NCBI RefSeq assembly: GCF_000815105.2
Contig: NZ_CP010310.2
Location: forward strand, 5,022,001-5,086,000
Direction of reading: 5' to 3'
Length of the DNA: 64,000 bases
DNA from: Pandoraea pulmonicola
GTDB taxonomy: Bacteria; Pseudomonadota; Gammaproteobacteria; Burkholderiales; Burkholderiaceae
This document shows, in pieces, positions 36,679-45,494 of the stretch. The notes under the pieces are model-generated. The model made no database searches and was not told where the DNA came from. It was given only the letters and a program-made list of their open reading frames with translations. Each line of letters begins with the position of its first letter. The stretch's first letter is position 1. Both the position numbers and the translations under genes were made by a program.

Positions 36679-37355
36679 GCGTGATTCCCTTCTTGCTGAG
36701 TTGGAAGTTTGGGTTCGAGCGTGCGAGTCGAGACACCATCGCGCACCGCTTCTTCTGTAGTGACGGGCGTCGAGGGCTCGTTCGCTCGATCGTTTGCGCG
36801 GCCGTTGAACCAGCGCGGGTAAAACCGGCGCACCGCCTCGCCATCAAACCGCAGGGCGTGGCAATGTCCGAGTTGGAAAGGGGGTGCCGTGTTGCCGGCA
36901 TCGTTGGCCGCCGTGTCCGGCGTGTGAATCACCACACCGGCAAAGGCCTGAATCGCTGCCGTGGGCAGGACACTGCAAAGTTCTGTGAGATGGGTACAAC
37001 CGGCGGCACCGCCGAGGCGCTCGCGAACCGCATGGCGGAAGCCGTAGCGCAGGTTAAGACCAATCAATTTACGGTATTCGGGGCCGATCTGATCGCAAAT
37101 GCCGGGATATGGCACCCAATCGGAAACGGCTTCGGCGTCATGCACCTCGAAATTTTCGTCGATCGTCAGACGCAGCCACAACTCGTGAATCGGCGTGCCC
37201 TCCTCGCGAAGTCCTGTTGCCAAGGCAAAATCCCGATCCTTGTGATCGGTCAGACAGGCTTCAATGTCCCATAGGCCGTCGGCGCGCGAAAACGCTTCGA
37301 CAGCGATCGTGCGGCGGTGACGCAGGGTACGAGGGGCAGGCGCGGAGAGCGGCAT
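36675..37355 (-). CDS. DUF2889 domain protein
   Basis: A 226-residue protein of the DUF2889 family, known mainly from beta- and other proteobacteria and without a proven function. The conserved part covers about residues 10-175: [32 protein letters not shown] is followed by [25 protein letters not shown] and [21 protein letters not shown]. The last 45 residues are a disordered Thr/Glu/Pro tail. ATG 37355 begins at a typical N-terminus; the ORF continues upstream to 37520 without similarity. It is coupled to sucC by a 4-base overlap, as in Burkholderia. Confidence 0.85.
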   Translation of the reverse strand: MPLSAPAPRTLRHRRTIAVEAFSRADGLWDIEACLTDHKDRDFALATGLREEGTPIHELWLRLTIDENFEVHDAEAVSDWVPYPGICDQIGPEYRKLIGLNLRYGFRHAVRERLGGAAGCTHLTELCSVLPTAAIQAFAGVVIHTPDTAANDAGNTAPPFQLGHCHALRFDGEAVRRFYPRWFNGRANDRANEPSTPVTTEEAVRDGVSTRTLEPKLPTQQEGNHA

Positions 37356-37664
37356 GCGGAAGTGTGCAATGCATGAACGCGGAAAGACCTTGATTCTAGC
37401 ATAGGCGACCGGCGAGACTGCCGCAGCGCAGCAGACGCCCGCTGCATAAGGTCGAATTACCCGACCCATTGGTCGGGTTATCAAAATCGGCGGGGCGACG
37501 AAGGAATGGTGCAACGCCAAATGGCGATAACCGAGAGGCGACGCGTCACGCAGGAGTCCGCCTCATCGGACGCCCGCCGCCCTATGGCTCGGCAGCTTGC
37601 GAGTGTCATGCTCGCTTTGACGATGAATGCAGGCGCATCCATCAGAAAGTGGACTGAATGAGGA
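37356..37664. other. 309-bp gap between DUF2889 and recX
   Basis: No gene is visible. The region holds a strong palindrome at 37459-37478 and is otherwise of average GC. It is the likely promoter region for the DUF2889-sucC-sucD run on the minus strand and may also end the recX transcript. Confidence 0.6.
37459..37478. promoter_or_regulatory. Palindrome upstream of DUF2889-sucCD
   Basis: ACCCGACC (37459-37466) and GGTCGGGT (37471-37478) form a perfect eight-base inverted repeat around CATT. No U run follows on either strand, so it looks more like a TetR/GntR-type operator than a terminator. It lies about 105 bases before the DUF2889 start. Confidence 0.45.
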
Positions 37665-38210
37665 TCAGAGATCGTCGGCAAAATCGTCCGCGCCACGCAC
37701 GATTTTGCTGATAACGGTACGCGAGAAGCCACGCGAGGCCAGAAAGCGCATCTGTTTGGCCTTCGCTTCCGGGGTCGTGGCCACTTCGCCGAACTTCTTT
37801 TGCCATACGGCACGGGCACGGGCCAACTCGGTGCTGCGCAACTGTTCGGCGAGCTCCGTCACCGTTTGCGCATCGACCTGATGCTGCTTGAGCTCGTTGA
37901 CGATACGCGTCGTCCCCAGCCGGGACGCCCGGCGATTGACCACGCTCTCCGCAAAGCGTTCGTTGGAAAGCCAGCGCTCCTGCTCCAGCCCATCGAGCAG
38001 GCGATCCAGTGCTTCGGGATCCTCGGCATCGACATAGGGCAGGAGCTTGCGGCGCAACTCGGCGCGACTGTACTCTCGGCGCGCAAGGTACGACAGAGCG
38101 CGTCCCTTGAGGCTCAGCGCGGGCTTGCGCGACGGCTTGGCCGCGACGGCAGCGTCACCCGGCGGAGGGGGCGGCACATTCGGGTCTCGGGGTGGGCGGC
38201 GTTGGATCAT
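37665..38210 (-). CDS. recX: Recombination regulator RecX
   Basis: RecX binds RecA filaments and limits their growth, tuning recombination and SOS induction. The 181-residue protein has the three-helix repeats of the family: ALSYLARREYSRAELRRKL, LLDGLEQERWLSNERFAESVVNRRASRLGTTRIVNEL (given in two parts around residues 75-110), and the last repeat RFLASRGFSRTVISKIV. The first 30 residues are a proline-rich extension. ATG 38210 is chosen; another in-frame ATG at 38264 would lie in the repeat-containing leader. It follows recA on the same strand with a terminator between them. Confidence 0.9.
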   Translation of the reverse strand: MIQRRPPRDPNVPPPPPGDAAVAAKPSRKPALSLKGRALSYLARREYSRAELRRKLLPYVDAEDPEALDRLLDGLEQERWLSNERFAESVVNRRASRLGTTRIVNELKQHQVDAQTVTELAEQLRSTELARARAVWQKKFGEVATTPEAKAKQMRFLASRGFSRTVISKIVRGADDFADDL

Positions 38211-38223
38211 GGGCTCATCAGGA

Positions 38224-38292
38224 GTGCAATCCGCGCGCAATCTGTGGTGCAATCGGTGGCGCAATCAGGGTGACGCACTCAGTAGCGCAATC
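38224..38292. repeat. Degenerate 12-bp repeats between recA and recX
   Basis: The octamer G(T/C)GCAATC occurs at 38224, 38235, 38247, 38259 and 38285, with a degenerate copy near 38273. The spacing is 11-14 bases, mostly 12. The array lies between the recA terminator and recX. Confidence 0.75.
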
Positions 38293-38304
38293 AGCGGCGG
38301 AAAC

Positions 38305-38344
38305 AAAAAACGGCAACGCGACGCCGCAAGGCTTCGCGTTGCCG
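38305..38344 (-). terminator. Terminator after recA
   Basis: CGGCAACGCGA (38311-38321) and TCGCGTTGCCG (38334-38344) form an eleven-base stem with a twelve-base loop; on the minus strand it is followed by TTTTTT. It ends most recA transcripts, so recX would be expressed at a lower level by read-through, as in E. coli. Confidence 0.9.
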
Positions 38345-38361
38345 TCCAGGTTCCGAGGTCC

Positions 38362-39426
38362 TCAGACTTCGTCTTCTTCTTCGATCTCGCCGGTCTCGTT
38401 GATCGCCGTGACACCCAGCGATGCGCGCACCTTGTTTTCGATCTCACGGGCGACGTCCGGATTTTCACGCAGGAATTCACGCGCGTTGTCCTTGCCCTGG
38501 CCGATCTTCTCGCCGTTGTAGCTGTACCAGGCACCGGCCTTTTCGACGATCTTCGCGGTCACGCCCAGATCGATGATCTCGCCTTCGCGTGAAATGCCCT
38601 GACCATAGAGGATGTCGAAAATCGCTTCCCGGAACGGCGGCGACACCTTGTTCTTGACGACCTTGACGCGGGTTTCGTTGCCGACCACCTCGTCGCCCTT
38701 CTTGATCGAACCGATACGGCGGATGTCCAGACGCACCGACGAGTAGAACTTCAGTGCGTTACCGCCCGTCGTCGTTTCGGGGTTACCGAACATCACACCG
38801 ATCTTCATACGGATCTGGTTGATGAAGATTACCGTGCAGTTCGTACGCTTGATGGTACCGGTGAGCTTGCGCAGCGCCTGCGACATCAGACGGGCCTGCA
38901 GACCCGGCAGCGAGTCGCCCATTTCGCCTTCGATTTCGGCCTTCGGCACCAGTGCCGCGACCGAGTCGATGATGATGAGGTCGATCGACCCCGAGCGCAC
39001 CAGCGCGTCGGCGATTTCCAGGGCCTGTTCGCCCGTGTCCGGCTGCGAAATGAGCAGTTCCGGCACCGACACGCCCAGCTTGCTGGCGTAGCCGACGTCG
39101 AGGGCGTGTTCCGCGTCGATGAACGCGCAGGTGCCACCGAGCTTCTGCATTTCGGCCACGACTTGCAGCGTGAGCGTGGTTTTACCCGACGATTCCGGGC
39201 CATAGATTTCGATCACGCGGCCGCGCGGCAGACCACCGACGCCAAGCGCGATGTCCAGACCCAGCGAGCCGGTCGAGACGACCTGGATGTCGGCTTCGAC
39301 CTCGCCGTCGCCCAGACGCATGATCGAGCCCTTGCCGAATTGCTTCTCGATCTGCGCGAGGGCGGCGGCAAGCGCCTTGCCTTTCTCGGCCGACAGATTG
39401 GCAGACCCTTTCTTGCTTTCTTCCAT
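38362..39426 (-). CDS. recA: RecA recombinase
   Basis: RecA forms filaments on single-stranded DNA, drives strand exchange and stimulates LexA self-cleavage in the SOS response. The 354-residue protein has the Walker A motif [10 protein letters not shown] near residue 72, the Walker B region [12 protein letters not shown], the L1 and L2 DNA-binding loops (near EGEMGDS and [15 protein letters not shown]), and an acidic C-terminus GEIEEEDEV. The ATG 39426 gives the standard [13 protein letters not shown] start; the ORF extends far upstream without meaning. A LexA box lies 55 bases upstream. Confidence 0.98.
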   Translation of the reverse strand: MEESKKGSANLSAEKGKALAAALAQIEKQFGKGSIMRLGDGEVEADIQVVSTGSLGLDIALGVGGLPRGRVIEIYGPESSGKTTLTLQVVAEMQKLGGTCAFIDAEHALDVGYASKLGVSVPELLISQPDTGEQALEIADALVRSGSIDLIIIDSVAALVPKAEIEGEMGDSLPGLQARLMSQALRKLTGTIKRTNCTVIFINQIRMKIGVMFGNPETTTGGNALKFYSSVRLDIRRIGSIKKGDEVVGNETRVKVVKNKVSPPFREAIFDILYGQGISREGEIIDLGVTAKIVEKAGAWYSYNGEKIGQGKDNAREFLRENPDVAREIENKVRASLGVTAINETGEIEEEDEV

Positions 39427-39480
39427 GAATCGTCCTTTGATATGATGAGCGAGACGGCTCGAGTGAGGCGTGAATGGCGG

Positions 39481-39500
39481 TACTGTATAAAAAAACAGTG
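39481..39500 (-). promoter_or_regulatory. LexA box upstream of recA
   Basis: The 20-base site has the LexA core CTG-N10-CAG (CTG at 39483-39485, CAG at 39496-39498) with an AT-only spacer of TATAAAAAAA, close to the proteobacterial consensus. It is placed to overlap the recA promoter. Confidence 0.9.
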
Positions 39501-39627
39501 CCCTTTGCAAGTGCCTGTTGTCCGAAAGCGCCGAAACGACAAAAAAGCCGCGAACCACGCGCCGCAACATCCCAGGAGACACACCGCAGCCGCCAGGCCG
39601 CGGTGCCCACACAAGCCTATCACGCCC

Positions 39628-40317
39628 ATGCGAATTCTCATCGCAGAGGATGACAGCATTCTGGCCGATGCCCTGACCCGCTCGCTGCGCCAGGGGGGCT
39701 ACGCCGTCGATCACGTCAAAACCGGGCTCGAAGCCGATTCCGCCCTTTCCGCTCAGACGTTCGATCTGCTGATTCTCGACCTCGGTCTGCCCCGCCTGCC
39801 TGGCCACGAAGTCCTGCGCAGATTGCGCGCACGCAATTCCCATCTGCCGGTCCTGATCCTGACCGCGTCCGACAGCGTCGATGCCCGCGTGAAGGGCCTC
39901 GACCTCGGCGCGGACGATTACATGGCCAAGCCTTTCGCTCTCGCGGAGCTCGAAGCGCGCGTCCGTGCGTTGACCCGGCGCGGCGCCGGCGGCGGCTCCA
40001 CCGTCATCCGCCACGGCCCGCTCAGCTTCGACCAGGTCGGACGCACCGCCTATATCAACGAACAGATGCTCGACCTCTCCGCCCGTGAACTCGAACTGCT
40101 CGAGGTGCTGCTGCTGCGCACGGGCCGGCTCGTGTCGAAGGAGCAGCTCGTCGACCATTTGTGCGGCTGGGGCGAAGAGGTGAGCAACAACGCCATCGAG
40201 GTGTACATGCACCGGCTGCGCAAGAAGATCGAGCCGAGCGGCGTGCGCATCGCCACCATTCGTGGATTGGGGTATTGTCTGGAGAAGCCGGCCGCCGCGC
40301 CTGCCAATGCGGCCTAA
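39628..40317 (+). CDS. OmpR-family response regulator, TctD/QseB-like
   Basis: A 229-residue response regulator. The receiver domain (1-115) has the acidic pair in IAEDDS (residues 6-10), the phosphoacceptor Asp51 in LILDLGLP, the conserved Thr in LILTASD and Lys in YMAKPF. The C-terminal winged helix (about 130-220) carries [25 protein letters not shown] and [11 protein letters not shown], the OmpR/PhoB pattern. The sensor kinase gene follows after 162 bases, and an MHS transporter gene with a direct repeat in its upstream region comes next, so the pair probably controls uptake of an organic acid. Confidence 0.92.
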   Translation: MRILIAEDDSILADALTRSLRQGGYAVDHVKTGLEADSALSAQTFDLLILDLGLPRLPGHEVLRRLRARNSHLPVLILTASDSVDARVKGLDLGADDYMAKPFALAELEARVRALTRRGAGGGSTVIRHGPLSFDQVGRTAYINEQMLDLSARELELLEVLLLRTGRLVSKEQLVDHLCGWGEEVSNNAIEVYMHRLRKKIEPSGVRIATIRGLGYCLEKPAAAPANAA

Positions 40318-40479
40318 GCGCGGGGTACACCGCGCATGAACCGCGATTCGCGGGAGCGCCGCCCGGGCGGCGACAGGCATGGCACCGGGATCGACGCCCG
40401 CGGATCGACCCCGCCGGCCAATTCCGTCCATGCAACCCGCGCCTTCCCGGCCATTTCGCCTTCCCAGTTCGCCTGACCG

Positions 40480-42075
40480 ATGCGTCTGAGCCTTCGTCAT
40501 CACCGTCGCGCCCCGGTTGCCCCGACCGATCCGGACCGTCCGGCAGACGGCATGCGAGCGCCCGACGCGGACCCGTTCGATCCCTACGCCGATCCCTTCG
40601 TGCGCCCCGGTTTCGGCGCCCCGCTCGAGCGCGAGGCCGAACCGCCGCCACGCTCGCTGTTCGGCGAGATTCTCGACTGGATGCTCGCGCCGTTGCTGTT
40701 GCTCTGGCCGATGAGCATCGCCGTGACGTATCTCGTTGCGAAATCCATCGCCAACGGCCCGTTCGATCGCGCGCTGGAAAACAATACCTACGTTCTCGCC
40801 CAGCAAGTGCACTCGGATCGCGGCCAGGTCACGCTCACGTTACCGATGCCCGCACGCGACCTGCTGCGCGCGGACGCCACCGACAACGTGTACTTCCAGG
40901 TGCTCGGCGCGAAGGGCGAACTGGTCGCGGGTACGGCCGAGTTGCCGCTCCCGCATGAAGACGACAGGCCGCAGCCCGGCGTGGTGCAGTTTCGCGACGA
41001 GACGGTCGGCGGCAACGACATTCGCGTGGCTTTCACCTACGTCGACCTGCCTCGCATGGCGCCCCCCGGCAGCATGGCGCTCGTGCAGGTTGCAGAAACG
41101 TTGGACAAGCGCAGCCAGTTGGCCAACGAAATCATCAAGGGCGTGATCCTGCCGCAGTTCGTGATCCTGCCGCTGGCCATCGTGCTCGTCTGGTTCGGGC
41201 TTTCGCGCGGCCTCGCGCCGTTGCATGCGTTGCAGGAACACATCCGCGCCCGTCGCCCCGACGATCTTTCTCCGCTCGAAGCGCGGCAAGCGCCGCCGGA
41301 AATCGCGCCGCTCGTCAACTCATTGAACGATCTGCTCGAGCGTCTCGAACAGAACATGAAACTGCAGCAGCGCTTCATCGCCGACGCGGCGCATCAGCTC
41401 AAGACCCCGCTCGCCGGGCTGCGCATGCAGGCGGAGCTCGCGCTGCGCCAGACGTCGCCGGACGAACTGCGCCGCTCACTCTCGCAGATCGCGGTGAGTT
41501 CGGAGCAGGCCGCGCGTCTCGTCAATCAGTTGCTCGCACTCGCGCGAGCGGAGAACAGCGCGAACGACGCCGCGGCCTTTACGCCGCTCAACCTGAGCCT
41601 GCTCGCGCGCAGCGCCATGCAGGACTGGTTCCAGGCGGCCTTCGCCAAGCGCATCGACCTCGGTTTCGAAGAGCCACCGTTCCCTGTGCATCTGTCGGGT
41701 CAACCGGTGATGTTGCGCGAGTTGCTCAACAACCTGATCGACAACGCGATTCGTTACACGCCGGCCGGCGGCAAGGTGACGGTGCGGCTGCGCCATGAGG
41801 CGTCCGACGGCTTCGTCCACCTGGAAGTGGAAGACACGGGGCCGGGCATTCCGGCCGCCGAGCGCCCGCGGGTGTTCGAGCGCTTCTACCGCATTCTCGG
41901 CAGCGACAGCGACGGCAGCGGACTGGGCCTCGCGATCGTGCGTGAGATCGTGCAGATCCATCGCGGCGACGTGAGCGTGCTCGACCATGTCGACGCGCAG
42001 CATCCCGAAGCAACGGGCACGCTCATTCGCGTCACCCTGCCGCTCGCGGAGCCTATCGAAAACCCGCATGCGTGA
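40480..42075 (+). CDS. Sensor histidine kinase, TctE-like
   Basis: A 531-residue sensor kinase. It has an N-terminal proline-rich segment, a first membrane helix near residues 65-88, a periplasmic 2CSK_N-type sensor region (about 90-215), a second helix near 220-245, and the dimerisation box with His305 in [19 protein letters not shown] (given over residues 299-317). The catalytic domain shows [22 protein letters not shown] and GSGLGLAIV. The TctE family senses tricarboxylates in Salmonella. It partners the response regulator upstream; the MHS transporter gene downstream is the likely target. The ATG start is the first plausible one and no strong Shine-Dalgarno is seen. Confidence 0.92.
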   Translation: MRLSLRHHRRAPVAPTDPDRPADGMRAPDADPFDPYADPFVRPGFGAPLEREAEPPPRSLFGEILDWMLAPLLLLWPMSIAVTYLVAKSIANGPFDRALENNTYVLAQQVHSDRGQVTLTLPMPARDLLRADATDNVYFQVLGAKGELVAGTAELPLPHEDDRPQPGVVQFRDETVGGNDIRVAFTYVDLPRMAPPGSMALVQVAETLDKRSQLANEIIKGVILPQFVILPLAIVLVWFGLSRGLAPLHALQEHIRARRPDDLSPLEARQAPPEIAPLVNSLNDLLERLEQNMKLQQRFIADAAHQLKTPLAGLRMQAELALRQTSPDELRRSLSQIAVSSEQAARLVNQLLALARAENSANDAAAFTPLNLSLLARSAMQDWFQAAFAKRIDLGFEEPPFPVHLSGQPVMLRELLNNLIDNAIRYTPAGGKVTVRLRHEASDGFVHLEVEDTGPGIPAAERPRVFERFYRILGSDSDGSGLGLAIVREIVQIHRGDVSVLDHVDAQHPEATGTLIRVTLPLAEPIENPHA

Positions 42076-42140
42076 CGAAAGCACGCCGAATACGTTCGAA
42101 ATCGGGCCAAAGTCGAGGGTAAGTCCCTACGCGCGTAAGC

Positions 42141-42161
42141 TTCGAGTCAGTTTCGCGTCAG
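42141..42161 (+). promoter_or_regulatory. Direct repeat upstream of the MHS transporter
   Basis: TTCGAGTCAG (42141-42150) and TTCGCGTCAG (42152-42161) match at nine of ten bases and are spaced by 11 bases, one helical turn. OmpR-family regulators bind such tandem half-sites. The site lies about 86 bases before the transporter start codon. Confidence 0.55.
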
Positions 42162-42246
42162 ACGACGGTAAGGTTGCCCTCCAATAATCAGTTGCAGCGG
42201 CCCGGGCATGTCCCAGGGGCGTGCTTACATTACAGGAGACAACCGC

Positions 42247-43905
42247 ATGGCTACTGCAACGACAGCCACCTCCCATGCGCCGATGACCGCCGAAGAGAAG
42301 AAGGTCATCTTCGCGTCGTCGCTGGGCACGGTGTTCGAGTGGTACGACTTTTACCTGGCCGGTTCGTTGGCCGCATTCATCAGCCGTCACTTCTTCTCCG
42401 GCATCAACCCGACGGCCGCGTTCATCTTCACGCTGCTGTCATTCGCCGCCGGTTTCGCGGTGCGTCCGTTCGGCGCCATCGTGTTCGGGCGCATCGGCGA
42501 TCTGGTCGGCCGCAAGTACACGTTCCTCGTGACCATCACGCTGATGGGTCTGTCGACGTTGGTGGTCGGTCTGCTGCCTGGCTACGCGTCGTGGGGCATT
42601 GCGGCACCGGTGATCTTCATCGCCATGCGTCTGCTGCAGGGTCTGGCGCTCGGTGGCGAGTACGGTGGTGCTGCCACGTACGTTGCCGAGCACGCGCCGC
42701 ATGGCCGTCGCGGCTTCTATACCTCGTGGATCCAGACGACGGCCACGCTCGGTCTGTTCCTCTCGCTGCTCGTGATTCTCGGCACCCGCATGGTGATGGG
42801 CGAAGAGGCGTTTGGCGATTGGGGCTGGCGCATTCCGTTCGTGCTGTCGATCGTGCTGCTGCTGATCTCGCTGTGGATTCGTATGCAGCTGAACGAATCA
42901 CCGGCGTTCCAGCGCATGAAGGCGGAAGGCAAGGCATCGAAGGCGCCGCTCACCGAGTCGTTCGGTCAGTGGAAGAACCTGAAGATCGTGATTCTGGCGC
43001 TGGTCGGTCTAACGGCAGGTCAGGCAGTCGTGTGGTACACGGGCCAGTTCTACTCGTTGTTCTTCATGACGCAGGTGCTCAAGGTCGACGGCAACACCGC
43101 GAACATCATGGTCGCGCTGGGTCTGTTGATCGGCAGCCCGTTCTTCGTGTTCTTCGGCGCACTGTCGGACAGGATCGGCCGCAAGCCGATCATCATGGCG
43201 GGCTGCCTGCTCGCGGCGCTGCTGTACTTCCCGATCTTCAAGGCGCTCACGCACTACGCCAACCCGGCGCTCGAGGCCGCAACGGCGCGCTCGCCGATCA
43301 CGGTGATCGCGGATCCGAACGAGTGCTCGTTCCAGTTCAACCCGGTCGGTACGTCGAAGTTCACCAGTTCGTGCGATATCGCGAAGAGCTATCTGTCGCG
43401 CGCCGGTCTGAACTATCGCAACGAAGCGGCACCGGCGGGCACGATGGCAACGGTGAAGATCGGCGACAAGGTGATCTCGTCGGTCGACGGCAAGGCCGCC
43501 GATGCGAAGGACAAGACCAAGGCGTTCGAGACGGAGATGTCGGCCACGCTCAAGGCTGATGGCTATCCGCCGAAGGCCGATCCGGCACAGATGAACAAGC
43601 CGATGGTTGTGATCCTGCTGGCGATCCTGGTGATCTTCGTGACGATGGTGTACGGCCCGATTGCGGCGATGCTCGTGGAACTGTTCCCGACGCGCATTCG
43701 CTACACGTCGATGTCGCTGCCGTATCACATCGGCAACGGCTGGTTCGGCGGCTTCCTGCCGGCAACCGCCTTCGCCATCGTGGCCGCCAAGGGCGACATC
43801 TACTCGGGCCTCTGGTATCCGATCGTGATCGCGCTGGTGACCTTCGTGATCGGCATGCTCTTCATCAAGGAAACCAAGGACGTCGACATCTATGCCAATG
43901 ACTGA
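42247..43905 (+). CDS. MHS family MFS transporter with large insertion
   Basis: A 552-residue proton symporter of the metabolite:H+ (MHS; ProP/ShiA/KgtP-like) group of MFS proteins. SSLGTVFEWYDFYLAGSLA at about residues 24-42 and GRIGDLVGRKYTF near 81-93 are family motifs, as is LGGEYGGAATYVAEHAP near 135-151. Substrates of relatives are organic acids, betaine or shikimate; here the TctDE-like pair upstream suggests an organic acid. An insertion of about 115 residues (near 335-450) lies in the predicted periplasmic loop between helices 9 and 10 and holds two cysteines (about 360 and 376). ATG 42247 has AGGAGA upstream and a terminator follows the gene. Confidence 0.9.
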   Translation: MATATTATSHAPMTAEEKKVIFASSLGTVFEWYDFYLAGSLAAFISRHFFSGINPTAAFIFTLLSFAAGFAVRPFGAIVFGRIGDLVGRKYTFLVTITLMGLSTLVVGLLPGYASWGIAAPVIFIAMRLLQGLALGGEYGGAATYVAEHAPHGRRGFYTSWIQTTATLGLFLSLLVILGTRMVMGEEAFGDWGWRIPFVLSIVLLLISLWIRMQLNESPAFQRMKAEGKASKAPLTESFGQWKNLKIVILALVGLTAGQAVVWYTGQFYSLFFMTQVLKVDGNTANIMVALGLLIGSPFFVFFGALSDRIGRKPIIMAGCLLAALLYFPIFKALTHYANPALEAATARSPITVIADPNECSFQFNPVGTSKFTSSCDIAKSYLSRAGLNYRNEAAPAGTMATVKIGDKVISSVDGKAADAKDKTKAFETEMSATLKADGYPPKADPAQMNKPMVVILLAILVIFVTMVYGPIAAMLVELFPTRIRYTSMSLPYHIGNGWFGGFLPATAFAIVAAKGDIYSGLWYPIVIALVTFVIGMLFIKETKDVDIYAND

Positions 43906-43948
43906 TGGGGCGACCTGTCAGCCAGATTGAGATGGCGCAACGACCGCG

Positions 43949-43982
43949 ACGCCGGGGCCTTCGGGCTCCGGCGTTGTTTTTT
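43949..43982 (+). terminator. Terminator after the MHS transporter
   Basis: ACGCCGGGGCC (43949-43959) and GGCTCCGGCGT (43964-43974) form a long stem with a UUCG loop and one mismatch, followed by TGTTTTTT. Confidence 0.9.
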
Positions 43983-44104
43983 GCAGATACCATCTGACCG
44001 CGGAAGGATTGGGTCGGTATCTCCCCCGACGCTGCAGGATTTTCATCATCCCGCGAAAAACCTGTTGACAGCCCATAGGGGCCTACCTATAATCTTTCCT
44101 CTAC

Positions 44105-44181
<77 letters not shown>

Positions 44182-44190
44182 AATACGAAA

Positions 44191-44218
44191 ACGGCTTCCA
44201 GCGATGGAAGCCGTTTTT
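44191..44218 (+). terminator. Terminator after tRNA-Met
   Basis: ACGGCTTCCA (44191-44200) and TGGAAGCCGT (44205-44214) form a ten-base stem with loop GCGA, followed by TTTTATTTG. Confidence 0.93.
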
Positions 44219-44236
44219 ATTTGTTCCGCAAACCGG

Positions 44237-44317
44237 TCACTTGGTTGGCATGACCAGCTTCCCTTTGCGGTGACGGACGTACCGGCGAGTCATCTGCTCA
44301 TCGGCGTGACCGAGCCG
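44237..44317 (-). pseudogene. C-terminal remnant of a tyrosine recombinase
   Basis: Reading the minus strand, the frame that ends in TGA at 44237-44239 encodes RLGHADEQMTRRYVRHRKGK followed by LVMPTK. This is the C-terminal end of a phage-type integrase with the LGH segment and the catalytic tyrosine context RRYV. The upstream catalytic domain is absent, because the next minus-strand gene ends at 44338. The remnant lies 56 bases from the tRNA-Met 3' end, the usual place of an integrase gene at a tRNA attachment site. It marks a past integration that has been largely lost. Confidence 0.85.
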
Positions 44318-44337
44318 GTCTTTCGCCGCAGCCAGAA

Positions 44338-44670
44338 TTACCTGACCAATCGCGGCTTACCCCCTCGCTTCGGCGAATACAGAATGTAGTACGGACTAAA
44401 CAGGAACTCCGTTGCCACCGTCGCCGCCGCAAACGTCGGAAAGTAAATCGCATGGCTCGGATCAGGCACGTGCGCTCGTCTGATTTTCTCTTCCTCCTCA
44501 TCCCAAACGTAACCGAGGTACCTGCCGTGTGCGTAGAACCACACGACATAACCCTCACGAGGGAATGACGGCGGCAATGTCGGGGGTCGTCCCTTGCCAC
44601 CTCGTTTACCGGCTCCACCTGCGGTTCCAACACCATGTGGGATGGCGCCACTATCGTTCGAATCTTCCAT
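44338..44670 (-). CDS. Unknown 110-residue protein in the tRNA-Met scar
   Basis: I do not recognise this protein. It begins MEDSNDSGAIPHG, has a Gly/Lys-rich, probably disordered segment to about residue 35, and then an ordered part containing REGYVVWFYAHGRYLGYVWDEEEEKI and FPTFAAATVATEFLFSPYYILYSP. There are no obvious catalytic motifs and no signal peptide. A strong GGAGG lies four bases before the ATG at 44670, so it is probably expressed. Lower GC than the neighbours and the position between an integrase remnant and toxin-antitoxin remnants mark it as part of the acquired segment. Confidence 0.6.
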   Translation of the reverse strand: MEDSNDSGAIPHGVGTAGGAGKRGGKGRPPTLPPSFPREGYVVWFYAHGRYLGYVWDEEEEKIRRAHVPDPSHAIYFPTFAAATVATEFLFSPYYILYSPKRGGKPRLVR

Positions 44671-45209
44671 TTCGCCTCCATTTCGAAGCTGCATCCTGGG
44701 ACCGAATTCATCATGGCAGTTCCTTCGTCACTCGCGTTTCAGTAACTTCCGAGTTTTTCCGCGATTTCGTGACGGCTACGCCGAGTCTCCAAAGACGGTG
44801 ACTCTTTCCAGATACCTGGAGTGCGCAACTTGATGACTGTCGATAACAGAGGTGGAATGAGCCGCTCACGTAAACGAGCTCATTGGGGGCGTTGCGGCGA
44901 ATGCAAACTCAGTGGATGCTTGAGAGCGACATTGCCGTGCTTGTTATGTGGACGCGGTGAGGCCGAAGATATCGGGCGCAATACGAGCGCGGCGCCACAA
45001 TCAGTGTGATAGGTAAACGTCGAGCGCCTTCTCTACGTGGGCGATCCTTCGACTATTGATTCGCGCCCATGGGCAGAGAAGCGCCCATCGAACTTCGCGC
45101 GCCCCTGCCGGCATCGAAAGCGATACCGATCCAAATCCGGTGCGCGCATGCTCTTAGCCACCGCCGAAGCCCTTCCACTGCGATGGCGAATCCCCAAGCA
45201 TGGACTAGC
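44671..45209. other. Low-GC stretch between the 110-residue gene and the HigA remnant
   Basis: This 540-base stretch has lower GC than the surrounding chromosome. Apart from a weak 50-codon frame at 44857-45009, I see no gene, RNA or repeat. It is probably non-coding residue of the lost element. Confidence 0.5.
44857..45009 (+). CDS. Possible 50-residue cysteine-containing peptide
   Basis: A short frame starting at an ATG preceded by AGAGGTGG. The product would be basic at the N-terminus (MSRSRKRAHWGR) and holds cysteines in the pattern CGEC-x4-C-x6-CLLC, suggestive of a small zinc-binding fold. It could equally be chance in a decayed region. Function unknown. Confidence 0.25.
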   Translation: MSRSRKRAHWGRCGECKLSGCLRATLPCLLCGRGEAEDIGRNTSAAPQSV

Positions 45210-45491
45210 TTAAGCATGCGCCGTCGCATGCAATTGCAACCCGAGCGCTTTGATGACCTTCAAAATTGTTCCAAAGCTCGGGTTGCCCTCGCTCGACAAC
45301 GCCTTGTACAGGCCCTCCCGCGTCAAACCTGCATCACGAGCAACTTGCGTCCTCCCACGCGCGCGCAATCACACCGAGTGCTTGGGCGATTCGCCCCCCT
45401 CCAGAAGGCATGCCTCGAAATATTCGGCGACATCCTTTTCGGTCTTCAGATATTCGGCCGAATCCCACGGCCGAGTTTTGATTTTTTCCAT
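45210..45491 (-). pseudogene. Frameshifted HigA-type antitoxin remnant
   Basis: Starting at ATG 45491 the frame reads MEKIKTRPWDSAEYLKTEKD and then VAEYFEACLLEGGESPKHSV before a stop. The continuation of the same family appears in other frames: IAQALGVIARA, then RARGRTQVARDAGLTREGLYK and ALSSEGNPSFGTILKVIKAL up to LQLHATAHA and TAA at 45210-45212. This is the pattern of the addiction-module antidote (HigA-like HTH) family, but at least two frame changes and a probable short deletion split it. It is therefore a decayed gene. It lies directly after a truncated HigB-like toxin gene. Confidence 0.8.
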
Positions 45492-45494
45492 CGC

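Noticed and set aside
39427..40812. Upstream extension of the recA frame to 40812
   Set aside because: It runs opposite the response-regulator gene, lacks family similarity and crosses the LexA box. The recA start at 39426 is clear.
45057..45064. Second attachment site with TGATTCGC similar to the tRNA-Met 3' end
   Set aside because: Only eight bases match exactly and the neighbouring bases differ. It is too short to call an att repeat.
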